Source: Adiantum capillus-veneris (Eukaryota; Streptophyta; Polypodiopsida; Polypodiales; Pteridaceae). From it: 64,000 bases of DNA. The notes under the pieces were generated by a model. That model did no database searches, was not told where the DNA came from, and saw only the letters and a list, made by a program, of their open reading frames with translations. Positions 45,250-55,558 of this stretch are shown here, piece by piece; the first letter of the stretch is position 1; each line of letters opens with the position of its first letter. The stretch spans positions 56,898,753-56,962,752 of the forward strand of contig CM043959.1 in NCBI GenBank assembly GCA_014529385.2, given 5' to 3'. Made by a program: the position numbers and the translations under genes.

Positions 45250-46827
45250 TCATGTATCTGAGGAGTTCATAATTTTTTTGACCATTTCCTGGCGCCTATT
45301 TTGCGCGTAAGGCAACTCCCCAGTCAAGAGGGAGTGCGCTATGGCCTTTGGGTCAGTTGAGCCAATGGAAGCATGTATCCCTATCTGGGCAAGCACTTTA
45401 CCACGAAAGCCAGTGCCAAACGCTGTGCATACAAGGGATCTACGCACTAGGAACACTTGATGCGCAGTTTGAGCAATGGTGCTCAAACACAAAAACTTGC
45501 TCAAAGCTTTTAATGACCAAGTCATAAAATGGGCTTGGGGAGTAAATTCATTATGGATAATGGCCACATCGCCAGGGGGGAGTTGTCCTAGGTAATGCGC
45601 AAGGGAAGCTTGAGGTCCAAAGCCCGTCCGCTTGCCACCCGTCTTTGCAGCAAAATCATCAACCTCCACGACATCCTGTCATAAACCGATGAAGGTTGAG
45701 AAAAAAGACAATGAAGGATAAAATAGTAACATGAAATTTAGGATACAGTTTACCTCCTGCTCCTTGTCGTCCTCCTCCCTGTTGCCCTTTGAATCCAAGT
45801 CAATGCTCCCATGCACCACAGATACGACCTTTGGATCATCAGATGGGAGGTTGCATAATGGCATAGGCATCCTAGCAGCCTCAACCTTGGCTTGCGTGGC
45901 TTGGAATTCTTCATCAGCCACGTGCAATTGCTCTGCTGCGAGGACCTCCGCACATACAACTGCAATAGTGTCAGCAACAGAGTCCCCATCTGGCAAGAGC
46001 TTGCTTTCTAGGGCATCTGGCGTATTGTCTAAGGGACATTTGGTGCTGTTGCATAGCACGCTCAAGCATTCATCCATGCGCAGGACAAATGCTTTCTCCA
46101 AATCATGTAGGAACACATACTCCTCCCCATCCACTAACACTGAGGAGAAGCGGCTGATTTCTACCTCTGGGATAGCCACATCCATCAGTGGTAGTGGCAC
46201 TGGAGTGTCACTAGGGCCAGCCGCAACTATGGATTTCTCAACCAGTTCCTCAAGACCCCTAGGGTACTCGAGCCGGTGTGCCTTTCCTTCCGCTGCAGGG
46301 TTCATGGGGATAACCTGCTGCTCCTTGGTGTCCTTGATAAAGGACCCAACCTGAAGGTGTGGTAAGCGAATCTCCTCCAAATCAGGTTCCTCACTCACCA
46401 AGAAGATAAATGTTGCGAGCCGAGAAAGGTACTCCACCCCCAACTTGCGCTTCTTGAGCGCGGACACCCCTGGGGCTTGCTTGTCCAAGTAATGGCCTAT
46501 ATCGGTTGCAATTTCTTGGAATCATTGCAACCGCTTGGAGAATGGGCGATCACCTTTGTGTATATAGCGCAAAAGATTGCAAGGCACCCAGATCCCTACA
46601 TGTGGGGGGATAGATACATAATATTTTATGATGTGCTCCTCCATGAACGCAAAAATCTCGGCAAATGCATCCATGTGAAGGGCAACTGTGGCATCAAGGT
46701 CAGGGAGACGAGTAAAAAAGGTGTGGAGGTCCAACTTCCCTTTGTATTTGGTGTCCTCAAGGAAGAGGATGAAGCGTGACAAAGGGGTGGATGTGGCTGC
46801 AGATGGAGAGGCTGTGGAAGCATCCAT
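45250..46827 (-). pseudogene. Gene X: unknown cargo protein of the inner element
   Basis: Minus strand, ATG at 46827 (MDASTASPSAATSTPL). One long exon to 45754 is interrupted only by a TGA near 46518 (SKRLQ, stop, FQEIATDIGHYLD). A CGA-to-TGA change would explain that. A 78-base GT-AG intron (45753-45676) joins in phase to exon 2 (45675-45250, DVVEVDDFAAKTGGKRTG). The product would be about 500 residues, with an acidic EEDDKEQE segment at the junction. Segments such as RFILFLEDTKYKGKLDLHTF and LAHYLGQLPPGDVAIIHNEF look like a folded protein, but I recognise no family. It converges on the H3-like gene with the two palindromes between. Confidence 0.55.
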
Positions 46828-47072
46828 GTCTAGCTTGGGGTGTAGACAGAGAGTGGAAGAGCTCAAGAGTTGCAAAAGTGAAAATAGTGAATGAGTTAGG
46901 TGGCCCCCCTTTTATAATGGACCCTTTTTTTAAGACATTAAAAAAAAGGCACTTTCACCAAAAAATGATTTCTCATCCCAATGCAAAAAATTATATTCAA
47001 AGGCATGATTTGCAGAAGCAAATCATGTTGATTACAGCGGGGATCAGTTTGAAAATTGCAAGAGTTACAAAG

Positions 47073-48412
47073 TTATAAGATCGATAGCATAGTTCCATCC
47101 ATCCCCCAGTCCTCCTCGACCTTCAGTTTGTCTTCCATTCTCTTCCCAATCTGCGGACATTCATTACAATAAGCATCCAATGATCGACAAACCATGATGT
47201 ATTGAAAATGTGGTGGAAGGATTCTCACCTTGTGACCTTGTAAATGAAATTGTGCGTGTTGAAGGGCCTCAAAACCCATAATAACCAAATGTTCTCGAAC
47301 GTTACTGAGAGTCCAATGCTTGTTCACTTGGACGGCCTCCAAAGCATCGTTGGGCATCTTCACTGCAATGTCAAAGCTTGCAATAGCGCCGTCTACACTC
47401 TGTAAGGGAGTCCACACTCCAAGCTTGCACATCCAACGATCATAGTGAAATCGTATGTACAAGGAGGTGCGAGATTTCAAATAGCGCATTCCAATACCTG
47501 AAGCTCCAACCTTACAACAGTACCGGTCCCCGTTGTGCATGCCCTCCACAAAACCCCAGTCCTCTTCTAAAAGCCTTCCTAATTCCTCGTAATGTGCATC
47601 TTTACATACAAGCATTGTGGTAGTCTCCACAAATCCAAACTCTTTAAAAATGTTCACAAAACAATGAATAGGCAAACACCAACTCAAGCCCACAGACTTA
47701 GAAGCTTTAGAGTATTTCAAAGAGTTTTGGACATCCATTATCATCTTTTGCTTGAAAGATGCTACCGACCACAAATCTGGCACCGGCCACTCCATACTTA
47801 ATAAGGAAGTTACTTTGATGGGTTCAAGCGTTCCAAACGCTTGTGTAGAAGTAGGGACAATATAGGAGTGAGAATAGAAGAAAATCCTTCTTTGAACCAG
47901 TTTGTTGGGCAAAGATGTGGGAACATTATTGCTCCAATATCCGCATGTATAGCATTGAATGTGCCGGAGAGACTATGTAGTGGCTGCTCCTCCACCAACG
48001 TGGATGGAAATATGACTATAAATGCATGACAAATCTTAAGTATGAATCCATAATAACATTACATTGTGATTTCACACCTAGCTTTGTATTCTCAAAACAT
48101 GTACTTACAATGTGTTGGAAATCGAGGTGGTTGTTGCAAATGCATGGTTGACATTGAGAAAACATGTTGCACAATGGCTACGGTCCCCTTGTCTTTGCGG
48201 TTCTTGAAGCCAAGGAGCTTTCCTTTCCAATGAAGATCCAAGTTTGCACGATTCTGCACACGATGAGGGCCAATAGCAGATGGTTGCATGTATACCCAAG
48301 CACCTTTGGTGAACCCTTGTGGCACCCACTCATCATCTACACCTCTAGTGTTGTGGCATGTAAGTGCTGTGACGTCATCCTTTGGCCGCCTTTGCGAAGT
48401 AGAGTTGGCCAT
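47073..48412 (-). pseudogene. Gene Y: unknown cargo protein of the inner element
   Basis: Minus strand, ATG at 48412 inside CCATGG (MANSTSQRRPKDDVTAL). Exon 1 ends at 48109 before GTAAGTAC. Exon 2 begins after TTTATAG near 48022 (IFPSTLVEEQPLHSLSGTF) and needs a one-base shift near 47822 to enter the long frame EPIKVTSLLSMEWPVPDLW. A short GTGAGA...CCGCAG intron near 47230-47152 leads to the last exon (IGKRMEDKLKVEEDWGMDG). The product would be about 400 residues. The N-terminal segment FTKGAWVYMQPSAIGP with HWKGKLLGF recalls a small beta-barrel such as a BAH-like module, but only weakly. No other match was found. It is the last gene before the right end. Confidence 0.5.
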
Positions 48413-48489
48413 GGTTGAGCAAAGAAAACTAGGAGGAGGAGAAGGACCTTGCTTGTTGCTACAATGTACAGAGGATAAAGTGATATGAA

Positions 48490-48605
48490 AAGGTGGATAA
48501 CCCTTGTGGCAATGGGAGGAGAAGGTGGATAACCCTTGCTTGGTGTGGCAATGGGAGGAGAAGGTGGATAACCTTTGCTTGGTGTGGCAATGGAAGGTGG
48601 TAGGG
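48490..48605. repeat. Tandem repeat of a ~39-bp unit upstream of gene Y
   Basis: GTGGATAACC(C/T)TTGCTTGG with GTGTGGCAATGGGAGGAGAA repeats two to three times just 5' of the gene Y start. Confidence 0.85.
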
Positions 48606-49164
48606 GAGGAGAGAGGAGCTTCCTTGCTGCAGCAATGGAGATGGTGTAGAGAGAGAGTGTTGGAGTAGAGGATGAGTGTGATGGTTGCAACCAAGGAGGG
48701 GTTGGAAAAGGGGGGTTCTAGAGAGAGAAAATCACTTTTTGCCTAAGAACTACCTTTGGGGGAGCTCTAGATAGCAAAAAAATATTTTTCAAAAGTTTTA
48801 AATTTTTTTTGAATTTTAGGGTTTTTGGGTGCACGTTTTGACTTTTTGAGGTCAAAAAATGCTTTTTTGACCATAAAATAGTTTTAGGGGGGTTTTAAGA
48901 AGATGAAATTTGAGTTTTGAAAATTTTGAAAATTTTCAAATTTTTGGGATTTTTTCAGAACCGGATCAAAAAGGAGGGAAGTTGGAGGTTCCATATGGCC
49001 CACCCACCCACCCCCCCCCCCCCCCACCCTCTCACTAGGTAAGAGCCCATTTAAGAAGTGTAAGACTACTTTGTCCCCCTACATTTTTGAGGGGATAGAG
49101 TGTGTCCACCACCCTCTTCTCATTGGCTGGCCTCTAATTGGCCTCTAATTAACCTTAATCCCAA

Positions 49165-49195
49165 AGGGCCCCTAGAGGTTTCATATTTTTCCTAA
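49165..49195 (-). repeat. Right terminal inverted repeat, inner element
   Basis: The reverse complement reads TTAGGAAAAATATGAAACC and then GGGGCCC, matching the left end. The further GGGATTAAGGTTAAT match lies just inward (about 49147-49162). Confidence 0.75.
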
Positions 49196-49499
49196 TGGGA
49201 TGCGCGAGAGTAAGAGGTGATGGAGTTTTCTTACCGCGTAGCGTCGATGGGGGTAGAGTTAATTAGAATGATGCAAAGTAGAGGACGCGAAAAGAGGCAG
49301 AATAGTTGAAACTTGAGATGTTTGGTGGGGGTAATGCCTCAACTTAGAATGCTTACCTCGGGGAGGGTGACAACTTCACTTATGCGCGAGATTGCGGTTG
49401 GTAAATCGTACTGCATGGGAATCTGAGACCATTTAATATTGGTTGTCCTTGAGAGCGCAGCCCACGTGCCTTTTTGAGTGACCGTTTAGGGTCAGACAG

Positions 49500-49870
49500 A
49501 CGCCAATCGCCCTTGCAGTCGCCATCTCCATCTCCATCTCTGAGTGGAACAAACAGATCGCCACTACCTTTGCCTTTTCTGCGCCCTTCCCCTTGGCCAG
49601 CTCTCGTGATACTGCGTTTAGAGTCGACGCCGATCGCCCTTGCATTTGCCATCTCCATCTCCAAGTAGAACAAACAGATCGCCATCGCCTTTGCATTTTC
49701 TGCGCTCTTCCCCTTGGCCACTTCTCGTGATCTTGCGTTGAGAGTCAAACGCCGATCGCCCTTGCAGTCGCCATCTCCATGTCAAAGTAGAACAAACAGA
49801 TCGCCGTTGCCTTTGCATTTTCTGCGCTCTTTCACTTGTCCAAATCTCGTGATTCTGCATTGAGCGACCT
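49500..49870. repeat. Three tandem ~125-bp repeats upstream of gene Z
   Basis: C(C/G)ATCGCCCTTGCA with CGCCATCTCCATCTCC, AACAAACAGATCGCC and TTTTCTGCGC recurs at about 49503, 49630 and 49752. The last unit is diverged. It is in the outer element, right of the nested copy. Frames on both strands here are repeat products. Confidence 0.88.
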
Positions 49871-50199
49871 CCATTGGGTCGAGTCCTTTGCTGCCGCGTC
49901 GCCATCGCCATCGCCCCCCTCTGGTTCTTGCTGTCGGTGGCCTGCGACATCACCATCCAACTCGGCGCCATTGGATATTGCAGAGACAGGTTCTTTCTCC
50001 TTGCTTCTCCCCTTCTTGTGTGCTGTTAACTGTGTGCACACCGAAGCCACTGCATTAGGGTAAAAACGCATGCATGGTTGGAATAATTACTCCTTATGTG
50101 ACCGTGCCTGATTTTGGGCATAGTGAGTGAGTAGGCCTATAAATCTATCACTAATAAAATTAAATGCTCTGTTCTTATCCACCTGTTCTGAATGCTTAG

Positions 50200-50645
50200 G
50201 TCACAGGACAGAACCAAGCGAATAGGGCCTTTTGGAGATTCTTGGGGCCCCTACTCGCTTGGTTCTGACTCAACTAACGTCACCTCTTATGACATTAGTG
50301 CACGGGATAGAACCAAGCGAATAGGGCCCTTCTGTGAATTGTGGAGCCCCTACTCACTTGATTCTGACTCAACTAACGTCACCTCTTATGACATTAGCAC
50401 ATGGGACATAACCCGTCGATAAGGCCCTTCGGTAATTCTTGGGGCCCCTACTCTCTTGGTTCTTACTCAACTAACATCAACTCTTATGACATTAGCGCTC
50501 GGGATAGAACCAAGCGAATAGGGCCCTTCGAAAATTCTTGGGGGCCCTACTCGCTTGGTTCTGACTCATCTAACGTCACCTCTTATGACATTAGCGCATG
50601 GGACAGAACAAAGCAAAAAGAGACATTGAGGGGTACTCAAGGCTC
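50200..50645. repeat. Hairpin array E, five ~99-bp units upstream of gene Z
   Basis: AGAACCAAGCGAATAGGGCC...GGCCCCTACTCGCTTGGTTC, joined by TGACTCAACTAACGTCACC and TCTTATGACATTAG, starts near 50211, 50310, 50409, 50507 and 50606. The third and fifth are worn. It ends about 55 bases before the first Z exon. Confidence 0.93.
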
Positions 50646-50699
50646 AACATTCTCTTGGTTATGACACCAAATATTTTTGGCTTGCTTTTTCTTTCAGTC

Positions 50700-52459
50700 A
50701 TGGGGATCATAGTCCTGGAGACAGACGTGAGCAAGGATACATGTGAAGAAAAACTATTCACATTCTTATATAACGTCTGTGCTCATCACTGTGCACCAGA
50801 ACTATCAGGAATGTTCAATGCAGAGTTTTCTATACAGAGGATTATAGATTGCTCCTTTGAGTACCCACAAACCCATTTACAATAGTATGAGGCAGTCACT
50901 TGTGACAATTCCATGACAGTTGATGGCATGAGATATGTGCACCCAACCGACCTTGACCCTGACAAGAGTGCTTCAAGGAGACTGAATCGCTGTCTAGAAA
51001 AATGTCCCTCCAATGCACTGCTTGTACAAGACAGGTGTATGAAGCACTTCAAAAAGTGTCGTTTACTGGAATTCTACCATGGGTTTGTCTGTTACTTATA
51101 CTTGCAGACGGATGGTGAGTCAGAGACTTCGCAGTCAACAACTTTCGGTAGTTGTCCATTGGGGCCGGAGGAAGAGGTAGAGGATGTGGAGGTGCAATTC
51201 GACCCAGAAGAAGAGCGGGTAGAGGCACTAAAGGAAACATTTGATGCGAGCTTAACTCTTGTTTCTCTTGCGGATGCAGCAATAGGGCGCAAGCAAGAAA
51301 GTCCAAGTAAGGAAGTGACTTTGCCTTTGAATTGTGCTCCCAGCTTTGCTATGGCGGGCGACACCCACTATGTTCTGCTCATAGATATCATGCATGAGCT
51401 CAATATACGGGAGGACTGCTGCCTAGCGGCAATTGCAAATTTTTGTGAGGCAGACATGGGGTTTGTGGACGATGATGGAGTGGACCAACATCTTATTGAC
51501 ACAGCTGTCCGCGACTCACAGTTCACTTCAGGGTGGCAACTGATCAAAGATACCTTCAATGAAGCAAAGTCCGGAGAGGCCAACTTGCCAACAGATGAGC
51601 AGTTTGAATCGACAACAAAACAACTCGGCTTGGAAAACATGGGTACGCACGTGGCACCCAAAGATCAGGTAATGAATAGTCAGTCTATTCACTTGTGGGG
51701 GAGGTCGATGCTGGAAATGGACGAGAATCAAAAGGTAACTTTTGTCGTGCATTCAGATGGTATTAGAGATGGCACAATGATAAAATATCATGATCATTTT
51801 TTTTTACTGCCAAGTGCTAGTGTATGACGATAGTTTCCTTAGAAGAGCGGGAGGCTCACGGTAAGGGCTTGTCACTGGAGTCCAAGGCAAGGATGCGGCG
51901 TTGTATCACTACATCGGGCGTTTCAACCACAAAAAGGTTTGTAGAAACAATTCAAGTACTTGGGAATTGCACTCATCCCACATACGGCCCATAAATTCAT
52001 TGCAATTTTTATGTAGATCATAATATACCACAAGGAATACTCCGATGACAATGCAAAGTTCCCATTGTTTGCAATGAAAGTTATTACAAGATTGTGTGGT
52101 GGGCACCCCCTCCCACTAAACGCAGAAAAACTAATTCTGATTGAGAAACAGTTTGCTCTACGCGTATTTGGCATTGGGTATGGGTGCAAGCACTCAGAGC
52201 CCCCTATTTCATGTCCTACACAGCTCAGGCTCTGGCTGCAGGGGTTGAAGACCCGGAAAGCTTAGATCCATACAACAAGCGGTTGTTTCTGAGGGAAAGA
52301 AGACGCCTGATTCCCGTGGGGATGCTGCCATCAACAGAGGAACGAGCTCGTCTACAGAGCTTGCACATCGAAGAGGTACAAAGTGAGGAAGAAGGAGGTG
52401 CATCGAAGAGGATAAAAACGACGGGCTCAGGTCCATCTTCTCCCGCTCCTGACTCGTGA
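50700..52459 (+). pseudogene. Gene Z: unknown cargo protein of the outer element
   Basis: A long frame runs from ATG at 50700 (MGIIVLETDVSKDTCEEKLF; an acceptor TTTCAG lies just upstream) to about 51669, broken only by TAG at 50883 (THLQ, stop, YEAVTCD). The part around RLNRCLEKCPSNALLVQDRC is cysteine-rich, and the middle is acidic (PEEEVEDVEVQFDPEEER). Later pieces are VQGKDAALYHYIGRFNHKK (to 51934), then after TTTTTATGTAG (52017) HKEYSDDNAKFPLFAMK, and, one base shifted, LRAPYFMSYTAQALAAG to a stop at 52459 after a basic ASKRIKTTG tail. No family is recognised. It converges on transposase 2, overlapping its 3' end by about 30 bases. Confidence 0.55.
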
Positions 52460-55148
52460 CCGTTGCCACCTCGCATGGCGCTCTGTCGCATTTGAAGATC
52501 CCCAAGCCATCTGTTTCTTCTCTTTGCGGATGTGTTGTAAAGATCGTGTAATTTCTGAACTCTTAAGAAGTTCCTTCTGCCTTGCTCTATGAATTAGTCG
52601 TTTATAAGTCCATTGGTGTAACTCTAATAGGCTATTGGCCTTTTCTTTTCCTCCCCCATGGCGAGTGTGCTTAAACTAACCCCTTGTTGCCATGTAGTGG
52701 GTTTTGTCCATGCCTTGTGTGGACCATATTGATAGTCAGCCGTATGTCTTGGCAAAATATGGACCATGGTTGAACAGTATGTGCTGCATTGAAATAAAAC
52801 AAAATGGTCAGTAGAGTACAATTTAAAATTTTGTTTTGTATACGTAGAATGCCAACCCACCATGTAATGTGTGATATGTTGCCCACCCCACCCTGTAAGG
52901 TAAGCCTTTTTCCAATCCAGCAAGGCTGCTTGAAATGATGTGAGCTTACTTTGGTCCCAAGAATGCTGCTCAACGTAATGGAAAATTTTATCTAGTGATT
53001 TCCACACGTTTGCCTTGTGATTCTGGATTGCCCCACCACCAGCATTGTTTTTAACCACTTTATGTAACTGTTTTCATTTGTTGAACAGATTTCTCCTTTC
53101 TTCTATATCTGAATCTTTGAGGCTAAACCCAAGAAACCTTGTTGCCTTCACTCCACCTATCGATGCTTTCCTCGGTACCTTGTACCGAATTTGAGACATC
53201 TTAGGGTCCTCTTCGATTTTGACATTGCCTCCATGCAAATCAATGTCTGAGAGCACTCCCTCTAATGATTTGATCACTCTTTTTGACTCACTCTCTGGCT
53301 TTAATGTCCATGCAAAACATATGTACAAATGAACCACCTTTTCAATTATTCGACAGATTGCATGAAGTGTACAGACGTGAACTCTACTCAGAAAAATATC
53401 AAGCACCGGTTTGAAAGTTTTATGTTGAAGATGTCTGTTGGGAGCGCTAATCCATTGCACACTCTCAAGTGATTGTGCATCATCCATGAAATATAAGCAT
53501 GGATTTTCCACAACTGCTCCATGTGTTATGTTGTACATACACTTAAGAGTCTTTAAGTCACCTGCCATGTGCCATTCCATTGTGTAGTCACCAAATCCTT
53601 CCACTGAAAGAACTGCTCCGTTTCTTTGTTCACACTGATGATAGAAGGAATTTGGGTTTGACTAAAAACCCAATTGAGGATTTCAAAATTTTCCTTGTCA
53701 ACCTGCAGCAGTGAAAAATGAAAACACAAAGTCAGCAAACCAAATAATCAATATTTTTGTTATCATAGAGTGAAAGAAGTATACCTGAAATGATCCTAGA
53801 GTTAGAATGTTGTTTTCTGATTGCACGGCTGAAGTATGATGAATCCTCTTTCGTTATTGATGGATCCAGAGCTCTGTTCATAAGGGTAATGGTGAGTCTC
53901 TCCAACTTCTTGTTCTTCAGGACCTCGCACTCGTCGAGCTTCAAAACAATCTTGAGAACCCCACCGCACTCGTCTCGACTGATGTCAAAGAAGTGAACTG
54001 CATACCTTTGCAATGCTTCAAGATCAACGACGAGGTTGTTGTGCTCGTTAAATTGTACCTCTCTACCGCCCTTGCCTAAGAACGTTGCTTCAATATGGAA
54101 TGGTGACCCAAGTTTCTCAAACACCTCATCGTTTACGTGCTGGCAAGCAGCCTTTACATGTGATGGCTTTGGTAGCAATGATCCTCTCTGTAGTTTATTT
54201 TGAGACTTTTTAGCTAATGCTTTGAAGAGTGCCCTGTATCCCATCTGCGAGATGCCACTCTCATCAAGTATTGCTTGCACTTCCATTGGTTCCAGCTGAT
54301 TCTCGTTCATGAAGGAGGTAAGTAGCCTCCCTTTCAACTTACGAAATTTTTTCTGAGTTATCATCTCTTCAACTACTTCTTTTGGAACTAGACGGCTGTA
54401 ATGCACTCCGGCATTGAAGCCTGCACTGTTCGAGTTTGGATGCAGTAAAGACCTGCCAAAAAGCACAATGCGTTATGATCATGTATAGGAAAGTAAGTGT
54501 ATCCATTTCTTAATGAAGCACATTGAAGAAAAAAATTTCGAGTTACCTTAAAGCTCGTATTCGTTTTTTCAGGCCACCACTACCAACCTTCATGTTCTCA
54601 ATGTTGCACATATCTTATTTTCTTTTCTGACTACCAAGCACGGTGTCTTTCTCTCGTAAACTTGTGATCTTCTTCTCAAGGCCTTGGATTTTCTCTCTGT
54701 TTGATGAAATCTTTTGAGAGCATGCTTCATTAAGTTTCTTCAGCTACATGTTCTCCATCGCCAAGAAGTTTCTTTGCCTTTCCGCATTCAATCCTCTCAT
54801 TTCCAAATGTTTGGTGTATCCCAATAGCCCATCCTCGCCATCGCCTGTGAAATGTAAGAGGTTAGTGATATTAGCAAAGGGAGGTGGCGCATTTGTTGTA
54901 GGATCCTTTGGATAAATAGACCCATTGATCCACAAATCCAAATGATGTTCCTTGTTTGTCCTTCTAAGTTCTTTCTCCCGTTGAGATAAGAAAGACTCCC
55001 TCCTACGTTTCTGCAACGGTGCGTACTCTTGCAATACATCAACATGAAGATGATGTGTGTTCTTTCTTTGGGTAAGTGTTAAAGATGAAGGGGCTGAGGA
55101 TTGTAAGTTCAAATTAGTGTTTTCATCAAGAAAAGATGCGTTCTCCAT
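52427..55148 (-). pseudogene. DDE-type transposase 2 (outer element), broken
   Basis: Minus strand, ATG at 55148 (MENASFLDENTNL). Regions in order: DLWINGSIYPKDP, LHFTGDGEDGLLGYTKHLEM, coiled coil (about 54740-54620), ILDESGISQMGYRALFKAL, FEKLGSPFHIEATFLG, IVLKLDECE (first Asp), VEGFGDYTMEWHMAGDLKT (second Asp), HITHYM, then after a GTGGGT...TGCAG intron HILFNHGPYFAKTYG, STQGMDKTHYMATRG and FKHTRHGGGKEKANSLL, to TGA at 52427. It is colinear with transposase 1 throughout. The third acidic residue is Asp where transposase 1 has Glu, and the CPFC pair is lost. In-frame stops include TAG near 54744, TGA in place of the residue after KTYG, and a frameshift near 53610. It begins about 350 bases inside the right terminal repeat and points inward. 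Confidence 0.75.
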
Positions 55149-55465
55149 TCCTAGAGGTGATAGAGAAGAAGACGGAGAAATGTCTCAGGTTTTGGGAGGG
55201 AAAGCCATATTCTCAAGTTTAGAGTTGATAGAGTTCGTGTGGCTTATGTTTCTGGAGGGAACGCTTGTAAGTTGGCATTTCAAATCATTAGTCATATGGT
55301 TATTTGGATTTCTGACAGGAGAACAAAGGATAAGAATGATAAAGACGGCGGCTACCTACCAAAGAATGTCATTTTGGCTTTTTGTTGCGCAGAAAAGTAT
55401 CACATAAAATGCACAATTTAACATTTTCATTTTCTCTCTCTAAGCCGACGTGGCACTTCTTACAG

Positions 55466-55495
55466 GGCCCAAAAGTGAGTCCAACTTTCTCCTAA
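55466..55495 (-). repeat. Right terminal inverted repeat, outer element
   Basis: The reverse complement begins TTAGGAGAAAGTTGGACTCA and continues CTTTTGGGCC, matching 35412-35441. Confidence 0.88.
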
Positions 55496-55499
55496 AGTA

Positions 55500-55527
55500 G
55501 CGTATCATTTTTCTTGCTGTGTCAAAT

Positions 55528-55558
<31 letters not shown>

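Larger units (their letters stand above)
39641..49195. mobile_element. Nested inner DNA transposon candidate (9.6 kb)
   Basis: Left end TTAGGAGAAATATGAACC and right end (reverse complement) TTAGGAAAAATATGAAACC match. Each is followed by GGGCC and then GGGATTAAGG(C/T)TAAT further in. The first ten bases, TTAGGAGAAA, equal those of the outer element. It carries a transposase reading inward from the left, an H3-like gene, genes X and Y on the minus strand, and a pair of ~200-bp palindromes. AGAGTAAGAG occurs on both flanks (39623-39632 and 49207-49216) but 8 and 11 bases away from the ends, so it is only a weak target-duplication candidate. None of the AAGCGAAT arrays lie inside it, which fits nesting. 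Confidence 0.72.
35412..55495. mobile_element. Outer large DNA transposon candidate (20.1 kb, with a nested 9.6-kb relative)
   Basis: The two ends carry a 30-bp inverted repeat with one mismatch. The left end reads TTAGGAGAAAGC then TGGACTCACTTTTGGGCC, and the right end is its reverse complement with T for C. Inside, outside the nested element, are an H3-like/Ulp1 fusion gene, a small coiled-coil gene, gene Z, a DDE-type transposase starting about 350 bases from the right end, and four arrays of related hairpins. No target duplication was found next to the ends. Without the insert the element would be about 10.5 kb. I know of no described transposon with this gene content. The borders are my inference from the repeats and gene layout. 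Confidence 0.75.

Noticed and set aside
39623-49216. AGAGTAAGAG as the target duplication of the inner element
   Set aside because: The two copies are 8 and 11 bases away from the TTAGG ends, and the sequence between does not match as inverted ends. It is kept only as a weak candidate.
49380-49971. Overlapping open frames at 49.4-50.0 kb, both strands
   Set aside because: They come from three tandem ~125-bp repeats and share no domain.
35412-55495. Endogenous giant virus or Maverick/Polinton insertion
   Set aside because: Histone-like genes and a cysteine protease can suggest these. However, there is no DNA polymerase B, capsid, packaging ATPase or retroviral-type integrase. The genes have many small introns, the ends are short inverted repeats, and two DDE-type transposases are present.
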